A DNA stretch of 64,000 nucleotides. Source: Diplodia intermedia. Taxonomy: Eukaryota; Ascomycota; Dothideomycetes; Botryosphaeriales; Botryosphaeriaceae. The notes under the pieces are model-generated. The model made no database searches, had not been told where the DNA came from, and saw only the letters and a list, made by a program, of their open reading frames with translations. The first letter of the stretch is position 1. Each line of letters opens with the position of its first letter. The stretch lies in the NCBI GenBank assembly GCA_021495925.1, contig JAKEKT010000002.1, positions 682,001-746,000 on the forward strand, read 5' to 3'. Of this stretch, positions 32,192-44,906 are shown piece by piece. Made by a program: the position numbers and the translations under genes.

Positions 32192-34172
32192 CTACACCTG
32201 CTGCTCTCCCTCTGCATCGAAGCACGTTTCCCAGCAAAGCACATCCGCCGGGAAGTCTCTTTCCACACTCGGCCGCTCGCGCACAAACCACGCCAGCCCA
32301 GCACCTGCCGCTCCGAACACGGCGAGGCTGGTCCAGAGCGCATAGTTCGTTGCTGCCACGCTGTAGTCGGTGCTGAGGTAGAAGCTCGCTCCGCTGACGG
32401 CGACTGCGAGCGCCTTGAACAGAGAGGCTGCCTGCATGAGTCCGATGACTGTACCGGCGGAAAACGCGTCGGGTGCGACGTTGAGCATGAGCAGGATGAC
32501 AAGCACCTGCGCTCCTCCGGCAAGAAGATGCTTGATCATGATGGCCGCACTAGAAATGATGGCCGTGACCGGAGTCGAGCACATGGTGAGGAACGCCAGC
32601 AGTGGCGTGATGATGTAAAGGGCCGGGAAGAAGAGCGCGCAGGAGCGGAACGGTCGCAGAAGACCAAATCTTTCAATGATCTTCGGCACAGCATGGAGGA
32701 TGATGGCCCCTGCGATGGCACGCACTGCCAGCAGAATCAAACCGAGCCAGTCGCAGGGAATACCCATCCCTCCATGCATGGAGCTACTGTGACCCAGATG
32801 GGGGAGGACGACGTCAAAGGAAGATGCATGGAGTGAGAGCAAGCAGAAAGAGCACATGAGGACAATAAGGGAAGGTGCTTGGAGAAATTGGCCGATTGAG
32901 ATGGGCTCGGGCCGGGTGAAGTCGACAATGCGGATCGAAGGGACGTCGGAGTCGTCTGAAAGGGTTTGGCCTAGGAAAGCAGCCTTTTCGCAGTCCATGT
33001 CGGACTCGTCAGCAGAGTTGGAAGTCTGGGGAAGCGTCTGAAACACGGTTAGTGACTGTATCAGATTGAGAGCGGGCGGGAGTCATGACGTATCCCACAG
33101 GTCTTGCGCACCCACCCACGACAGCCGCATGGTCGATCCCTAACTATTGCAACGGAGCAAATCCTCTTGGGTACACGTAGGAGCCGCACCAGCGTCTGGC
33201 CGCCGTCGCACCTGCGCTTTCGCGAGGGCAGCTCCTCAATTGTCCCATGTGAGGATTCCCTGGCTATGCAATAGGGTCGGGACCATCCAAGTAATACGGT
33301 GTGACGTCGTGGGTGTGGGTGAAAGCTGCAAGCCCGTACGATATGTCGTTCCCTTCCCCTCGGCTCAGCAGGGTTGGTTGTGGCAACAAACCTCCTTGAG
33401 AATGAGAGTGGCAGCAATGGTAATAACAAAAACCAAGCTGCCACAAGCAATCTGGCTGCTAAGGATTGGGAATTTCTCCCAGATAGCGCCATGAGCGTTG
33501 ATACTTCCGGCGACCATACCCTGGATCAACGGGCCGATGGATCCGCACACGCCAACAATCGGTAGCCTGGATACGTTCTTCGTCCTCTCCTCCGGGCTCT
33601 GGCTGACATCTCCAAGCATGGCAAGGGTGCTGACGACGACTGCGGAACTGACAAGGCCGGCCACGAAGCGGAGAATGGTGCACGCAGTCAGATCAGTAGC
33701 GAAACCCATGGACAGGCAGCAGGCCGACATGCCGTACAAGCCTGCCAGCGCAACAGTCCTTCGTCCGACGCGATCGGCGAGGTATCCCCAGAGAATGCCG
33801 GCGGCAGCGCCAAAAGCGTAGGCGCAGTCGAGGATGCTGCGGAGATACGAGCCGGAGAGCGTGCTGCAGTACTGTTCGTTGCTGGAGACGAGCATCTTGA
33901 GTTGAGGCTGCAGGCTGGACGCCATGATGCTACACAGACAGTCAGCGGGCGTGCTAGACGGGAAGGCGGCGGGGTCCATACGCTTCGGCGAGGAAGACGA
34001 CGTAGATCCAGGTCAGTTGCGTGTGGTTGGTGCCGGTGGGTTCCGTTATTTCCGAGTCGTACTCTTCCTCCTCCGTCAGGAACTCCTGCTCCTCCGTACC
34101 AGCTACCTTCTCATATTTGGCCAGGTCCTTGACCGGAATCAGGGACCGGGTGCGACGGTGGAACCCGAACAT
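32192..34172 (-). CDS. Major facilitator superfamily transporter (Ycr023C/ZIF1-like DHA1 group)
   Basis: Model (complement): 33982..34172, 33392..33929, 32192..33037; 524 residues, with about 12 membrane segments expected. The first intron (52 nt) splits an Ala codon, giving FLAEAIMASSLQPQLKML, the helix 1 signature of this group. The loop 2-3 motif is GYLADRVGRRTVALAGLYG, the classical MFS G-x-L-a-D-r-x-G-R-r pattern. Helix 5 has the LRFVAGLVSSAVVV region. A cytosolic loop (residues about 240-290, SADESDMDCEKAAF) separates the halves. The second intron is 354 nt, far longer than any other here, with donor GTTTGT and branch site ACTAAC. Substrate unknown; relatives are linked to metal, drug or peptide export. 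Confidence 0.88.
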
Positions 34173-35359
34173 GATGATTAGTTAAGTACTGCGGCGCGAA
34201 GCCGATAAAAGGCGTATGCTAAGGCTGAGAGAGCGTCTTGGGGTCGCGGCCAGCGCGGGATGAAAGTGGAAAGGACTAGAGACTGTGGGAGGTCGGATGG
34301 ACCAAGTGTGGTGTTGATGGTGGTTAGAAGGAGCGGCGGGCAGGCGCTGCAGACATAGCTGTAGTCGCGATGCTGGGCGTGTGAGTTGTTCTTGGAGAGA
34401 GGATCGCGCGAGAGGGGAGGGTCTGTGATGGAGCAGCAGCAGGGAGAGCAGCGTGCCCGGCTGCCGTCGTGGTCCTTGCGGTGGCACATTCGGCATGGCG
34501 CGCCCCAAAATAGGCCAGGGGTCTGCCGGCTCCAGTGCTTTCTTAGCCGTGTTTGACCATCCATACGCGAGCAGCCCTCCGAATTGAAGCACCCGGCGGC
34601 GCGCATCGCTGCGGCCCACAGCAAGAAAACCTTTCGTGTGGCCGTGGGCGCTTCGAGTGCATCTTGTGATGCGGCAGGCCCGCTTATCGCCGGCTGCTGC
34701 ACAAGACGCTCTCGCGCATACGGCGGCGCTAGCCCGCCAGCGGTTCCTGGTGATGATGATACGCGCTCGCACTGCCGGTCCCGGCGCCTGCCGCCCGTGA
34801 TTGGCCACGCGTTACGCGCCCGCCTAGCGCGATAACCTGCGTCGACAGCCACGGGCGCTTTTTCCCAATCGGCCTTTTGCAGGGCCTCAACTGCCCGACG
34901 TCAGCGCCGTGCCTTTGACTCGGAAACTTAACCCACGTTGCGACGATCGCCTTTTGCAAGCCCCCACACGGCAGCTGATCAGATTCGGCAAGGCTAGCAA
35001 GTATCGAGCAGCTTGGCCGCTCCTAGAGTGTATCGATATTGGGAAGAAATCTACATCGCCCATCACGCGCTCCCAATGCATGGAAGTCCCCGGCCTCCAA
35101 GCCCTTAGCAAAACACCCATCGCTGAACGAACAGAGGAATGAAAAAAAGCTCCGCCTGCCAAATCAAAATAAAACAACACGCGCCTCAAATGCAAGATGG
35201 AAATCAATCGGAGATGACTTTGTCCATGCGGCAGAAAGCTCAAGCCACCTGCTGCAGAAAACGCCCGCTAAAAGTACAACAAATCTACAAAGCTAGAGAT
35301 CATACAGTCGTCAAACGAACGTTAGAGTGAAGCGTAATCGTAGAGGAACGGGCTGCAGT
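34173..35359. other. MFS promoter region and 3' flank of the next gene
   Basis: Lies between two minus-strand genes. 34180-34850 is GC-rich with open frames on both strands but no motif. 35100-35359 is A-rich and probably 3' untranslated region of the gene that stops at 35360. Nothing else supported. Confidence 0.45.
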
Positions 35360-37210
35360 CTACTGCTTGCCCTTTTTGACTTTCTGGAAGAACTTCCTGA
35401 CCAGGTTGCCTTGTCTGCTGCTCAGGTGGATGGCGAAGGGTCCGTTCATGCCCGTGGTATCCTCGCTCACCGGCGGGAGTTCTTCGAGCGCCAGGGGATC
35501 TACCTCCTTAGAAGCTTGGTGCTGCTGCCAACCGTACAGCATGTCCTCGTTGGCGCGCAAATCTGGCCGTGTGAGTGTCATGCGGAGTGTCATTTCTCGG
35601 TTACTCGGGAATGTTTGTGGATATACGTCCGGTGATCTCTTGCCCTTAGTTTGCAGAGTGGGCAGACCATTCGAATCTAGTGACGAGTAGTTGGATTTGG
35701 GGATCTGCGCCGCCGTGTGGAAACTCTCATCAGGATCGGCGGGCGTGTCCGGAGCGTCGAGATCGGCCAGGCTGCTCTCCTCGTCCGACTCATCGCCGAT
35801 ATCGCTATAGTCCAAAAACGAAACTGCGTCGTCCCGGAGGAAGTTGTGCAGGTCGCGGTTGGCTTGGCGCTCGAAGAAGGTGGTGCGGGAGGACGGCTCT
35901 GGCGAGCCCTCGGGGGTGGACTGCTGAGTGGAATGCTGCTTGTCCAATGGAAATCCGTACTCCACCACCTCGTCGAACTTGTGGGGCGAGGCAAGATAGA
36001 GACGGAGCTTCATGCGGGCTTCCGGGTCCTGGTAGTATTTTGTCTCCGACTCTACTTCCCCACCGTAACGAAATGACCCGACGTGTGTCGTGGTGGCTCT
36101 TGGCCGTTGGTTGGTTTGTGGGTTAGGACCGAACAGAGGAGAAGGAAGCGGGGGCGCAGAAGACGTGGACAGTCGTCCAACAATCGTATTAGAGAGCGAG
36201 ACCGTCCTGCGGAAAGAGGCTCTCCTATGGCCGGTATTGGGACGGGGCTGTGTCGAGGGGTGCGGCATGTCTTCTGGTTGTTCCTCGGTTTCCTGGGAAG
36301 AAAAGTAGGCGTCGATTACGGAGTCTCCTTCCGAGGACCTGGATCTCCTCCTCTTTTCAACAGAAAGCGGGGAGGTCTCGTGATACTTGGGCAAGTCCGA
36401 TGCACTGTCTGAGTCCAGCAGGAAGGTCTCGCAACGTCCGGCCAGCAGAATTGCTTCCTCACGACTCAAACAGGACTTGATGACCTTGTCCGGGAGGGAA
36501 AGAAACCATTGGGCCTCCGCTTCGGTGATGTCGCCCGCGGTTTGCGCCTTCCTCAGCCGGCGGCGGCCACGGCTTTCCGACCTGGGTTGGCTGTCGCTGC
36601 GCCTGGATGAGCGGCTTGTCTGAGGACGCCGGGGCACGCGGTTGATGTCCGGAACAGGCTGTGCGGCGTGCTCCATTCTTAAACGCTCCAGGGACGAGAA
36701 GTACTTGCGCCTAAACATGGTAGTGTCAGCGACGCGACGGGAAGCAGAGGAGCGACCAGGCTGCATGCGGGACGGCACATGGCGCCAATGCTGCGGGCGA
36801 CAACGGCGCCCTTAAGCCATGGCAACCGCGAGCGCGTGCAAGCACAGGATAGCTTGACCGCCTGTTCAACGGCAAAGTGCGCTGAGACAGCGTTCCATAT
36901 GGCAGCAAGGCGGCGCAGGAAGGACTAACCGGACGGCATCAGGCATAGACTCGTACTCAGCGGCGGAGAGCAGCGGCGCGGGCATCCTGGAAGGGGGGAA
37001 TGGCTTGGAGCTGGAACCCTCGGTGGTGACTGGCCGTGAACGGCTGCGGGAGGAACGGGTGCGGGCGTGCTGAGGTAGCGGGCAGACTGATGCGCGGGGG
37101 AGAGCGCCTGCAGGGCTTATATTCCCGCTTCGTCCAGGCCTTGGGGGCGGAGGGGCCATGATTGGAGCTGACATCGATGCAGATTGCTGAACCGCGGCGG
37201 CGGGAGCCAT
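35360..37210 (-). CDS. Conserved filamentous-fungal protein of unknown function, largely disordered
   Basis: Model (complement): 36930..37210, 35360..36710; 543 residues. Starts MAPAAAVQQSASMSAP, followed by a Pro/Arg/Ser region and a short folded-looking segment LLSAAEYESMPDAVRRKYFSSLERLRM that spans the 219-nt intron (donor GTTAGT, branch CTGAC, acceptor TAG); the splice completes an Arg codon. Next AQWFLSLPDKVIKSCLSREEAILLAGRCE forms a second helical patch. The middle and C-terminal parts are rich in Ser, Pro, Asp and Glu, with late conserved-looking stretches MTLRMTLTRPDLRANEDMLYG and NGPFAIHLSSRQGNLVRKFFQKVKKGKQ, a basic amphipathic tail that could bind membrane or nucleic acid. No enzymatic motif. 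I do not recognise a named family. Confidence 0.72.
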
Positions 37211-40200
37211 AGTAGCTTCGCGCCTTGCAGGTGGATGGCGTTGTGCCTCGCATTCGCAGCAGCTAGTCGCAGCGCCGCGCCGTAATAATAGACGCCCTGA
37301 TGCTCCCGAATCGCAGGGATATACACGGTATGGCCCTGGGCCCACCGCACGCGCCTTAGTCCGTGTGTCACAGCGCCAAGCACGGTCGTCCAAGCTGCTC
37401 GTTGGCTGCGCACAGATGCCGGCCGGGGTGTCGCGCCCCTGTGAGCTGTTCGGCGAGCAAGCGCACCTGCCCGGCGTCGAGCGCCCGTCGCTGCCGTTTG
37501 CTCGCAACCTAGGCCAGCGCGGGAGCGACCAACTGAGCTCGTCTCCGCCGCGTGTTCGCAGCCCCGACGACTCGCACTGCAAGGGCGCGCGGCCTGGGGC
37601 CGGGCGGTGACGAGGGGGTATGGAGATGAGAATGGACAGCCCGAGCATCGCTGGGGGACGCGTGACGCTCCTTGCTGACGGCGGCGATGGGCGTCCTGGG
37701 GCCAGACAGGCCGTCGACGATATTGAGCAGCCGGACGAGTCCTGCCCTCACCTCCGCGCTGCTTTGCGGGTGAGGGGAAGCTGCGCTGCACTGCAGCGCT
37801 GCAGCGCTGGAGCCAGGCGACATGCAGAGCCAAAGGCGGCGCTGTGGCCTCGACCTCCACCGCGCACGGCGTCTCTCTTCTGCAGGCATGCAGGGAAGCA
37901 CGTCGACGTTTCATGAGGCCGTGAGGCCTTCCCTCGCCCGGGATGCCTCTGCTGATCCTGCCTCCTGCAACGGCTCCTCTCCGTCAGCTGGCCCGCGGCT
38001 GGTGACGCTGCCCGGCGGCAGATGCCATCCACTGATGAAGCCTGTTGGGCTCCGCATCCCGGCGCCGACGTCAACGGGAACCGGCGTCGTTGCAAATAAG
38101 GGCGTTCCCGCCGCGCGATCTCGCCCCAGCGCTAGCAGCAAGCCCTCCACCTCGGCCAACGTCAGTTGGAAAAGCGGTCTGGCACAGGCTACGAGAAAGC
38201 ACCTACGTCCCGGGAGGTCGGAGGCCGGTGAAAGCGCCAGGCGCCACCCGTGATCGACCGGCGACCAACACGCCCCACGAAGCCGGCCGCGTCGCAGACA
38301 GGCCGCAGCCTACACAACCACCTCGCCATGGTGAGACGCTCGCAGACTGCATTATTGCCGTCCCGCCCCACCCGCAACTCCAACACCGCGGGCGTCGCCG
38401 GGCCCTGCAGCGCGGCTCGGGCGCGGCTCGTCGACGCTCTCGCGCAGCGCTCAGCTCCAGCCACGGCGCCCACAGCAGCAATGCAGGCACGCAGCCTTGC
38501 GAAAAGCAACGGAGGCATTGTCAGATCGGCAACCTCGGAGCTCCACCATTTCCTTCTTCCGGCAGAACGGCCCCAAAGGCGGCCGCGACACGGACCCCCG
38601 TTTGCCGACGACCTCAATGCATCCCATGTCCCTGTCCTTCCAAACTTTCCGACCGTCTTGGCTCAATAACCTTTTTTGAACTTTGCGACGTGGGCAAACC
38701 AAACGCCAGCCGCCGCTCCCTTCCCAGACGAGCCTGTCCGCACGGCAAGATTTGCGCCTGGCCGGCGTGTATGAAACGATGGCGCGCCGCCGCCCAGTGA
38801 CGAGGCTTGATTTTCGATGAGATTGTGCATTCCAGAAGATCGGACGGAATTCTTCCTTTTTGACTTTGCCTCATCCATTCAGCTCCAGCTCCCGAGAGCC
38901 CAATTGGTGCCCCGAGACGTCGGGTGCCATTGCCAGTTATAGTGGCTGTGTTTATAGCCTCTGCTAGAACATCACGGCTGCTCGGCATTGATGCATCCGC
39001 AGCCGAGGTACTCTAATACGGCCCCGGCCCCCGGCCGATAAACGCACATGGTTATATGTGCAAGGCTGACTGTTAAAACTTGCGTCAGATCCATAACCAG
39101 GGCTCCATCGCACAAATCATTGCCTGCTCGTTAAGAGAGCGGTGGCGGGGATTGGGCCTGCAATGACTCAGGCCATGCCGAGCCACAGGCACAACGACAT
39201 GCCGTGCCCGGACTAAACTTCCATGGGCCACCACGGGGAAAGAGCGTCATTCGGATCGTCGTCCATTTCTGAGACGTTTGCCAGCTAGACGACAAGGATA
39301 GTGGTCAACTGACACAGCGTCTGGTTGTTCGACCCGCCGTCATGGTATCAAGGCAGCTTCAGACATCGACCCTATAGGCCAGCGCAGACACACACTCACT
39401 TCCTTTCACACTGTCACTCAGACGCCAAACTCTGGGGTTGGCTACATGCATGTGCACATAAACAATACCCCAGAAACCACACCAGCATGGGCGTGACCAC
39501 CTTAGGACGGCAAACCGCGATCACTTGACAACCTACTACAATCCAAGGCACGCCCGTGAAGATTGCAAACGCATGCGCGCGTCATCTTGTTGGTCTGCCA
39601 TTCCATCCCTTCATTAGCTGGCGAACGTCATAACCACCCAAACTGCGGAGACCAAGATATGCAAGGCGAACAATGAACTAGCTTCTTCGTGGCTGTCGCA
39701 GGGTGAGCACACATCGTTAGCGAGAAAAGAGATTTTTTTTTTTCTTGTTTACATTGTCTTTCCCCCACTTCTAGCTGCGGGAAAGCCGTCGTCCGTCACA
39801 CAAGGAGCAGCGCGACACGCACAACGTAACGTCTTGGATGGGATCGTGGGACACTGCGGCGGGGGCGGGGGCCGCGCGCGCCGATGTCTGGTAGTACGCG
39901 CGCGCCCGCACGCCTCCTTACAATTTTCCACGTGCCCGGGAAATGATTTGTGTTTTTGGAAGGCAAGGTAGGCCGGTATGGCAGGGGAGGCGGTGTCCTT
40001 CCCCAGGATCACTTTCCCTCCTGTCATCCTTCCCCAGAGCGTAGATCAGCCGGCGCAAGACATCCCAGTTTTCTTTTTCCTCCTGGAGAGCAAGAGACTA
40101 GTAACAGCAATCTCTTCAACTCCACCTCAATCTCTCGTGCGAAGGAAGGAACAGGCCCGATTGAGGCTCGCAATTAGCAGCCGTGGGTTCCTTCCTTCCG

Positions 40201-40929
40201 GTCATGGGATCTGCCGAAATAGAGTAGAAGGCGTAGAAGAACGGCTCTGCAGCCACTGTCGGGGGTCGTAGGAGCCGGGTGTGCAGGATTAGACCGAGCG
40301 CAAGAAAATAGTCGGGGAGCATGAGTAGTGTAGAAAGATCGGTGAGGTGGTAGCGCGATCTAGAAGATTGCTTCACCAGGGTGCTCGGCGCGCCACAGCT
40401 AACTATCGTAGCAGCATTCCTGCGCCGCACACCGGTGAAGGCTTTCTCCGAGCAATCAGCCGCGAGGCAACGTCAGCCATTGAATTCGGATCGTCGCTCG
40501 TAACATGACACTGCCTTCCGGCTGCTGATCCGATCCGTGACATCACATCAGACATTCCAATGCGAGAATCCAGAAGCTTGAGGCTCGGCTGCGCAAAGAG
40601 CGGGGAGAGCGAGGCAGAACGGAAAAGAAAGAAAAGGACGCTCGCCCGTTTGACAAACCAGAGTCACCCTGAAAGATCCAATTCGTGTAGCAGCCACCCG
40701 TGGTGCTACGCATTCCGTCCGCATCCCATCTTCCGATGCCCGACTCCCGACTCCCTCGGTTCCCAGAAAACGCCGGCCGTCCGTTTCGCTTGACATTACT
40801 ACAGCACCAAAGCCCAGCGCGGCCGTTTCACGACTTTGGACCAACATCGCTTTTATGCGCATTCACTGCCGGCAATCATAATGATCACTTGCGTCAACCG
40901 CCCGCCGCCGGCCTTTCCTACTAATGTGC
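37211..40929. other. Long intergenic region, GC-rich then mixed, no gene recognised
   Basis: 3.7 kb upstream of the 35360-37210 gene and downstream of PEX5. 37200-38800 is very GC-rich with long Arg/Ala/Pro-rich frames on both strands that overlap each other and show no motif. A short tandem of GCAGCGCT occurs near 37793-37808. 38820-40900 is closer to average composition, with a T11 run at 39733-39743. No tRNA or transposon features found. The CT-rich part 40020-40140 could be a leader of an unseen transcript. Confidence 0.4.
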
Positions 40930-42920
40930 TCAGAACTCAAAGTCCTTCCTGAACCTCTCAATGTCCATGCCAGGGCCAACCATGTCGCCCAGGTCTCGCC
41001 TGTTCATTTGGCTGAACACCCGTCTGAGCGTGTCATACAAGTTCGTGCTCTGGTTCTGGCTGATCATCCGGTCGAGTTCCGCCTCGTCGACGCTGTCGCC
41101 CACGACCTGGCGCGCCTTCTCGCGCCCCTCTTGCTCGACCACCTTGTGCATCGCAAGCGCGCCGAGCAGGTGCTCCGCTGCCTCCTCGTAGCAGCCGATG
41201 TTGATGCAGCTGACGCCGAGATTGTAGCGTGCACGCACGAAGTTGGGCCGCAGTGCCAATGCGCGCTCGTACGCGTCGATGGCCTCCTCGCTGCGCCCCG
41301 AGTTCGCCAATGTCGCGCCCAGCCGGTTCCACAGCAGGTGCACCTGGTCCTGCTGGTTGCTGGTGCCCGTCTCCGTGCTGGCCAGCGCCGCGCCGAAGCA
41401 GTCGACCGCCTTGTCGTACTCCTCGGCGCCGTAGAAAAGAACACCCAGCCCGACCTGAACGTCCGGGTCCATCTGCTCTCCCGCCGGCGAAAGTTGCGCG
41501 GCTTTGATGAACAGATCCGTCACCTTCTCGTGCAGGAGATGGCGGTCCGTGAAGCCTACATCAGCAGCCGTGGAGACATCCTCAGGCTTGATGAGCTGCG
41601 GATATTTGGTGGCAAGCCACCTTTCCAGCGTCCTGTAGGCGGTGCTGTCGTAGCCCTCATTCGTGTAAGAGACGGCGAGACCCATAAGAGCCTCGAGGTT
41701 ATTGGGATCAAGTTTCATGGCTTGCTCCAAGGCTCGGATTGCTGGAGACTCTTTCTCGTTCTGTGCCTGGGCTGCGCCCAGTTTCGTCCACGCCTCGACA
41801 TGTTGGGGATCCTTTTGCACTGCCGCCTCGAAAGCGAGCGCGGCCAAGGATAGGTTTCCGCCATTGTGCAAGATGGCGAGCCCTTCTGCGAATGGATCGG
41901 TGACGTCCTTGAAGGGATTCGTCTGCTCAAACATGTAGTCACCCATATTCGGGTCGCGCAGGGAGGAATGTGTGTTCAGACCATCGAAGCCCTCCCACTG
42001 TTCCAGATCGCCCATGTGCAGGTTGTTGGAGAATTCGTCGTCCACGAGAGCTCTGGCATTTGCGGTCTCAGCTTGAATGTGCTGCCAGAGGCTTTCAAAC
42101 TCGCCAAACTCATTAGTCTCGGAGAGGACTGACCTGTCTATGTCATTCAGCTCCGCCTCCATTGCTGCATTCGCCTCCTTGTCCAGAGCGTCCATGTCTT
42201 GCTGGCCTGTCGACTCGAGTTGTGCGAACTCGGCCTCCCAATCCTTATCGTCAAGCTCCACCATCCGCTCCTTGCCTTTGGACTCCTGCGGAGCTTGCTG
42301 AAATTGTTGATTGTGCATCATGGGGGATCCCATCATGCCCATTCCCATCCCTCCCATGCCCATGCCCATGCCGTACATGGGACGTTGATAGCCCATCATA
42401 CCGGCGGGCCCGCTTGTGACCGGGCTTGCTGTTCTACCAGGTGCGTTTGTCCCCATCTGTTCGAACTTGGCAAATTCAGCCGCGCTGAATCCGGGGCGTG
42501 CGTTCTGGAAGGCGGGACCGATGGGACTTGCTTCCCTGCCGGCATCGAATTCGGTGGCCCAAGCAGGCGAGGCATTGTGTTGGGCGCGCGACGCTTGCTC
42601 CAGCTCTCGGCGCATCTGCTCCATGGCGAAGGGCGACGCCGGACCGGCCGCTTGGGGAAGGTGGGATTGCTCGCGCATGAACTCGTCCATCATCTGTAGC
42701 AACAACCGTCAGCGCCTCCGCTTCCCCGCCCAGTGGCAGAGCTGGCACGTACATGCTCTTGGCCGCCCGGCATAGCTTGACTTCGCATCCCCTCCTGCAT
42801 GCCCGGTCCCCGGCCGACCAGGCGATCTCGTTGCAGCGACTTGTCATCCTGGACGTGCTTTGTGAATTGACTGAGCGGGTTGCCGGCGGTCGAGCACTCG
42901 GCGCCTCCGAGGAAGGACAT
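40930..42920 (-). CDS. PEX5: Peroxisomal targeting signal 1 receptor Pex5
   Basis: Shuttling receptor that binds C-terminal SKL-type signals and delivers cargo to the peroxisome. Model (complement): 42753..42920, 40930..42693; 643 residues. The start MSFLGGAECSTAGNPLSQF places the conserved cysteine used for mono-ubiquitination and recycling at Cys9. The 59-nt intron joins GGQEH to MMDEFMREQ in phase 0. Diaromatic Pex14/Pex13-binding motifs are WATEF (about 101), WEAEF (about 208), LWQHIQAE (about 258) and QWEGF (about 287). A Met/Gly-rich stretch lies at about 155-185. The C-terminal half has seven TPR-like repeats, for example NPFKDVTDPFAEGLAIL onward, EAWTKLGAAQAQNEKE, VSYTNEGYDSTAYRTLERWL and ARYNLGVSCINIGCYEEAAEH. 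Confidence 0.97.
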
Positions 42921-43539
42921 GGCGGACCTAAGAATCTGTGGCGCAAAAGAAGTAGGAATCGAATGACAGCGCGGGACAGACGAGAGATCGGGGTACAAGC
43001 AGGCAGAAGGTTGGGTGTGGGGTTGAAGGCGCTCGGGTAAGGGAATGGTAATCAAGGTGCCGCGGCTACGGTCGGTCGGTCGCCGCCGCCGCCGTCGCCT
43101 CCGCCTGCCAGGGTTGGAATGCGGAGACCACATCCCGGCTCCTTGCACGTGTAAGAGCCTCAGGCACACAACTCCATTAAGGCAGCTTCTTCAATGACCA
43201 CGCGAGCGCCGGGACGCGTCGTCGCCATCAGATCGCCGCGGCCCTCGGATCACTCACACCCTCGTCCCGCGACACGTCAGGCCCCGCGGCGCCTTGCAGC
43301 TCGTGCAGCTCTTCTCTCACCGTATGTCATGATCGTCACAGCAAAGCGTTCGTCCCGGCCTGACTCGAATACGATTCCTTGACTCGTAGCCCACCGACTG
43401 TCAAGCACCACCCTCTGCCTGACTCACGAATGTATCTGCTCTCGTTTCAACCGTTTGATCTCCTCCGGCTTTGCCAACACCGGTGAGTCTGGCATGCTGC
43501 TCGTATCCGCGTTGTTCTGGATGCACCCACACCCGCCCT
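42921..43539. other. PEX5 leader with CCG microsatellite and 3' flank of the oxygenase gene
   Basis: The PEX5 upstream region contains a GGTCGGTCG/CCGCCGCCG stretch at about 43070-43112 that likely lies in the promoter or 5' untranslated region. No gene seen up to the oxygenase stop at 43540. Confidence 0.5.
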
Positions 43540-44906
43540 TCAGCCGTACAACAATCCGTACTTCCACTCCGACTCTGGCACATCCCTGTACTTGACGCTG
43601 GTCGGGTGCTTGTGTCGCGCAGGCAGCACTCTGCGGATGTACAAGTCGCCTACATTGAAGGGTTCGTACTGCGGCTTCTCCCCAGCCGCGATGAAGCTGT
43701 CCAGCGCGTGGATGTTGGCGTCAGGATCCGGCGTAAGAAAGAACGGCAGCGAGTAGCGCCTCTCTCCCGTCTGATTCCGGACCCGGTGGACCGTCGCCAC
43801 GAACTTGCCATTGGTCTGCCGCTCCAGATACTGGCCGACATTGCAGACGAATGAGTTCGGCTTTGGCGCCGCCTGGACCCATTGGCCGTGCTTGTTCAGG
43901 ATCTCGAGAGCCGGGACCGAGTCCTGCAGGACCATTGTAAGCCCTGAGGAGGAGCGGTGTTAGCCCTTAGCCGGTTACACAACAGTCGGGATACTCGACA
44001 CCATCGGAACCACACAATGGCCAAAGTGGACTACGCCCTGAACGGAAGAACTTACAGGAGAAATCGGTGTGAGCTCCGAGGCCGATGGTTCCGCACTCTT
44101 CCTTTGGCATTGGAGGGTAGTGCAAGGCCCGCATCCCGGTAATCGGGAACTTGAATATGCCGTCCAGCGCCGCTTCCTCCAAACCGAACGCAAGCGCGAA
44201 AATGCGAACCAACTTCATCGCTAGCGGAAACACATGGCTGTAGTAGTTGTACAGCCCCTCTCTCAAGAATGGTGCGTCCTTCGGCCAGATGTTTTGGGGC
44301 TTCTTGATGTACGGCGGAGGGTCGTCGCCTACTCTTCCCTTATAGTCTTGCTCGGGTTCGATCACACAGTCGCCCATGGTGAAAGCTTCTTTGGAGTCTA
44401 TGGCCTCGCATTAGGATCTATCCATATCGAGGCGTCGCTCAACCCTACCTCCTTTCGTTCTTGGATCATTCCGCGTTTCCAAAGGTGGCTCATAGCCTCT
44501 GATGGCCGGGTTCTTCTGCACGTGCGCATCCATCTTCGTGTCGTGGTCAAGCGCGAAGAACTCCTTCATCGTTTCGAACGTCCGATTCAGCACTTCTCTG
44601 GGGATGCCATGGTTGGTTAGGTAGAAGAAGCCGGAGACGCTGCAAGCATCGTATATTTCCTTGGCTATTCTTTTTTTCTCCTCCAGTGATGGACTGTCGA
44701 TGTTCGAAATGTCTATCTCTGGGATTGAAGTGAACTCGCCTTTGGCTGCTTTGCTGACTTTGCGATAGGTGGCTTGAGAACCCGAATGGAAGTACACATA
44801 CTACGGTAGTCAGCTCTGAACACCTCCCCCGCCATGCGTACGGTTCTGGGGACATTACCTCCCCATCTTCGGCGGGCTCAGCATGAGTTGCTGTCACAGT
44901 AGCCAT
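43540..44906 (-). CDS. 2-oxoglutarate/Fe(II)-dependent oxygenase (isopenicillin N synthase-like)
   Basis: Model (complement): 44859..44906, 44449..44800, 44056..44397, 43540..43943; 381 residues. The N-terminal dioxygenase domain starts SIPEIDISNID, with SGFFYLTNHGIP. Intron 2 completes an Asp codon (TKGDSKEAF). The catalytic core has iron ligands His243 and Asp245 (HTDFS) and His300 (VATVHRV), and the 2-oxoglutarate-binding pair Arg310/Ser312 (RRYSLPFF). LGLEEAALDGIF-type helices precede the core. The third intron is 112 nt and splits a Trp codon after HTDFS. Length and order match the plant/fungal IPNS-like family, which acts on many small molecules, including secondary metabolites. No biosynthetic cluster partners are adjacent, so the substrate is open. 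Confidence 0.92.

Noticed and set aside
38045..38800. 251-codon Arg/Pro-rich plus-strand frame
   Set aside because: Overlaps equally long frames on the minus strand in a GC-rich stretch; no protein-like patterning.
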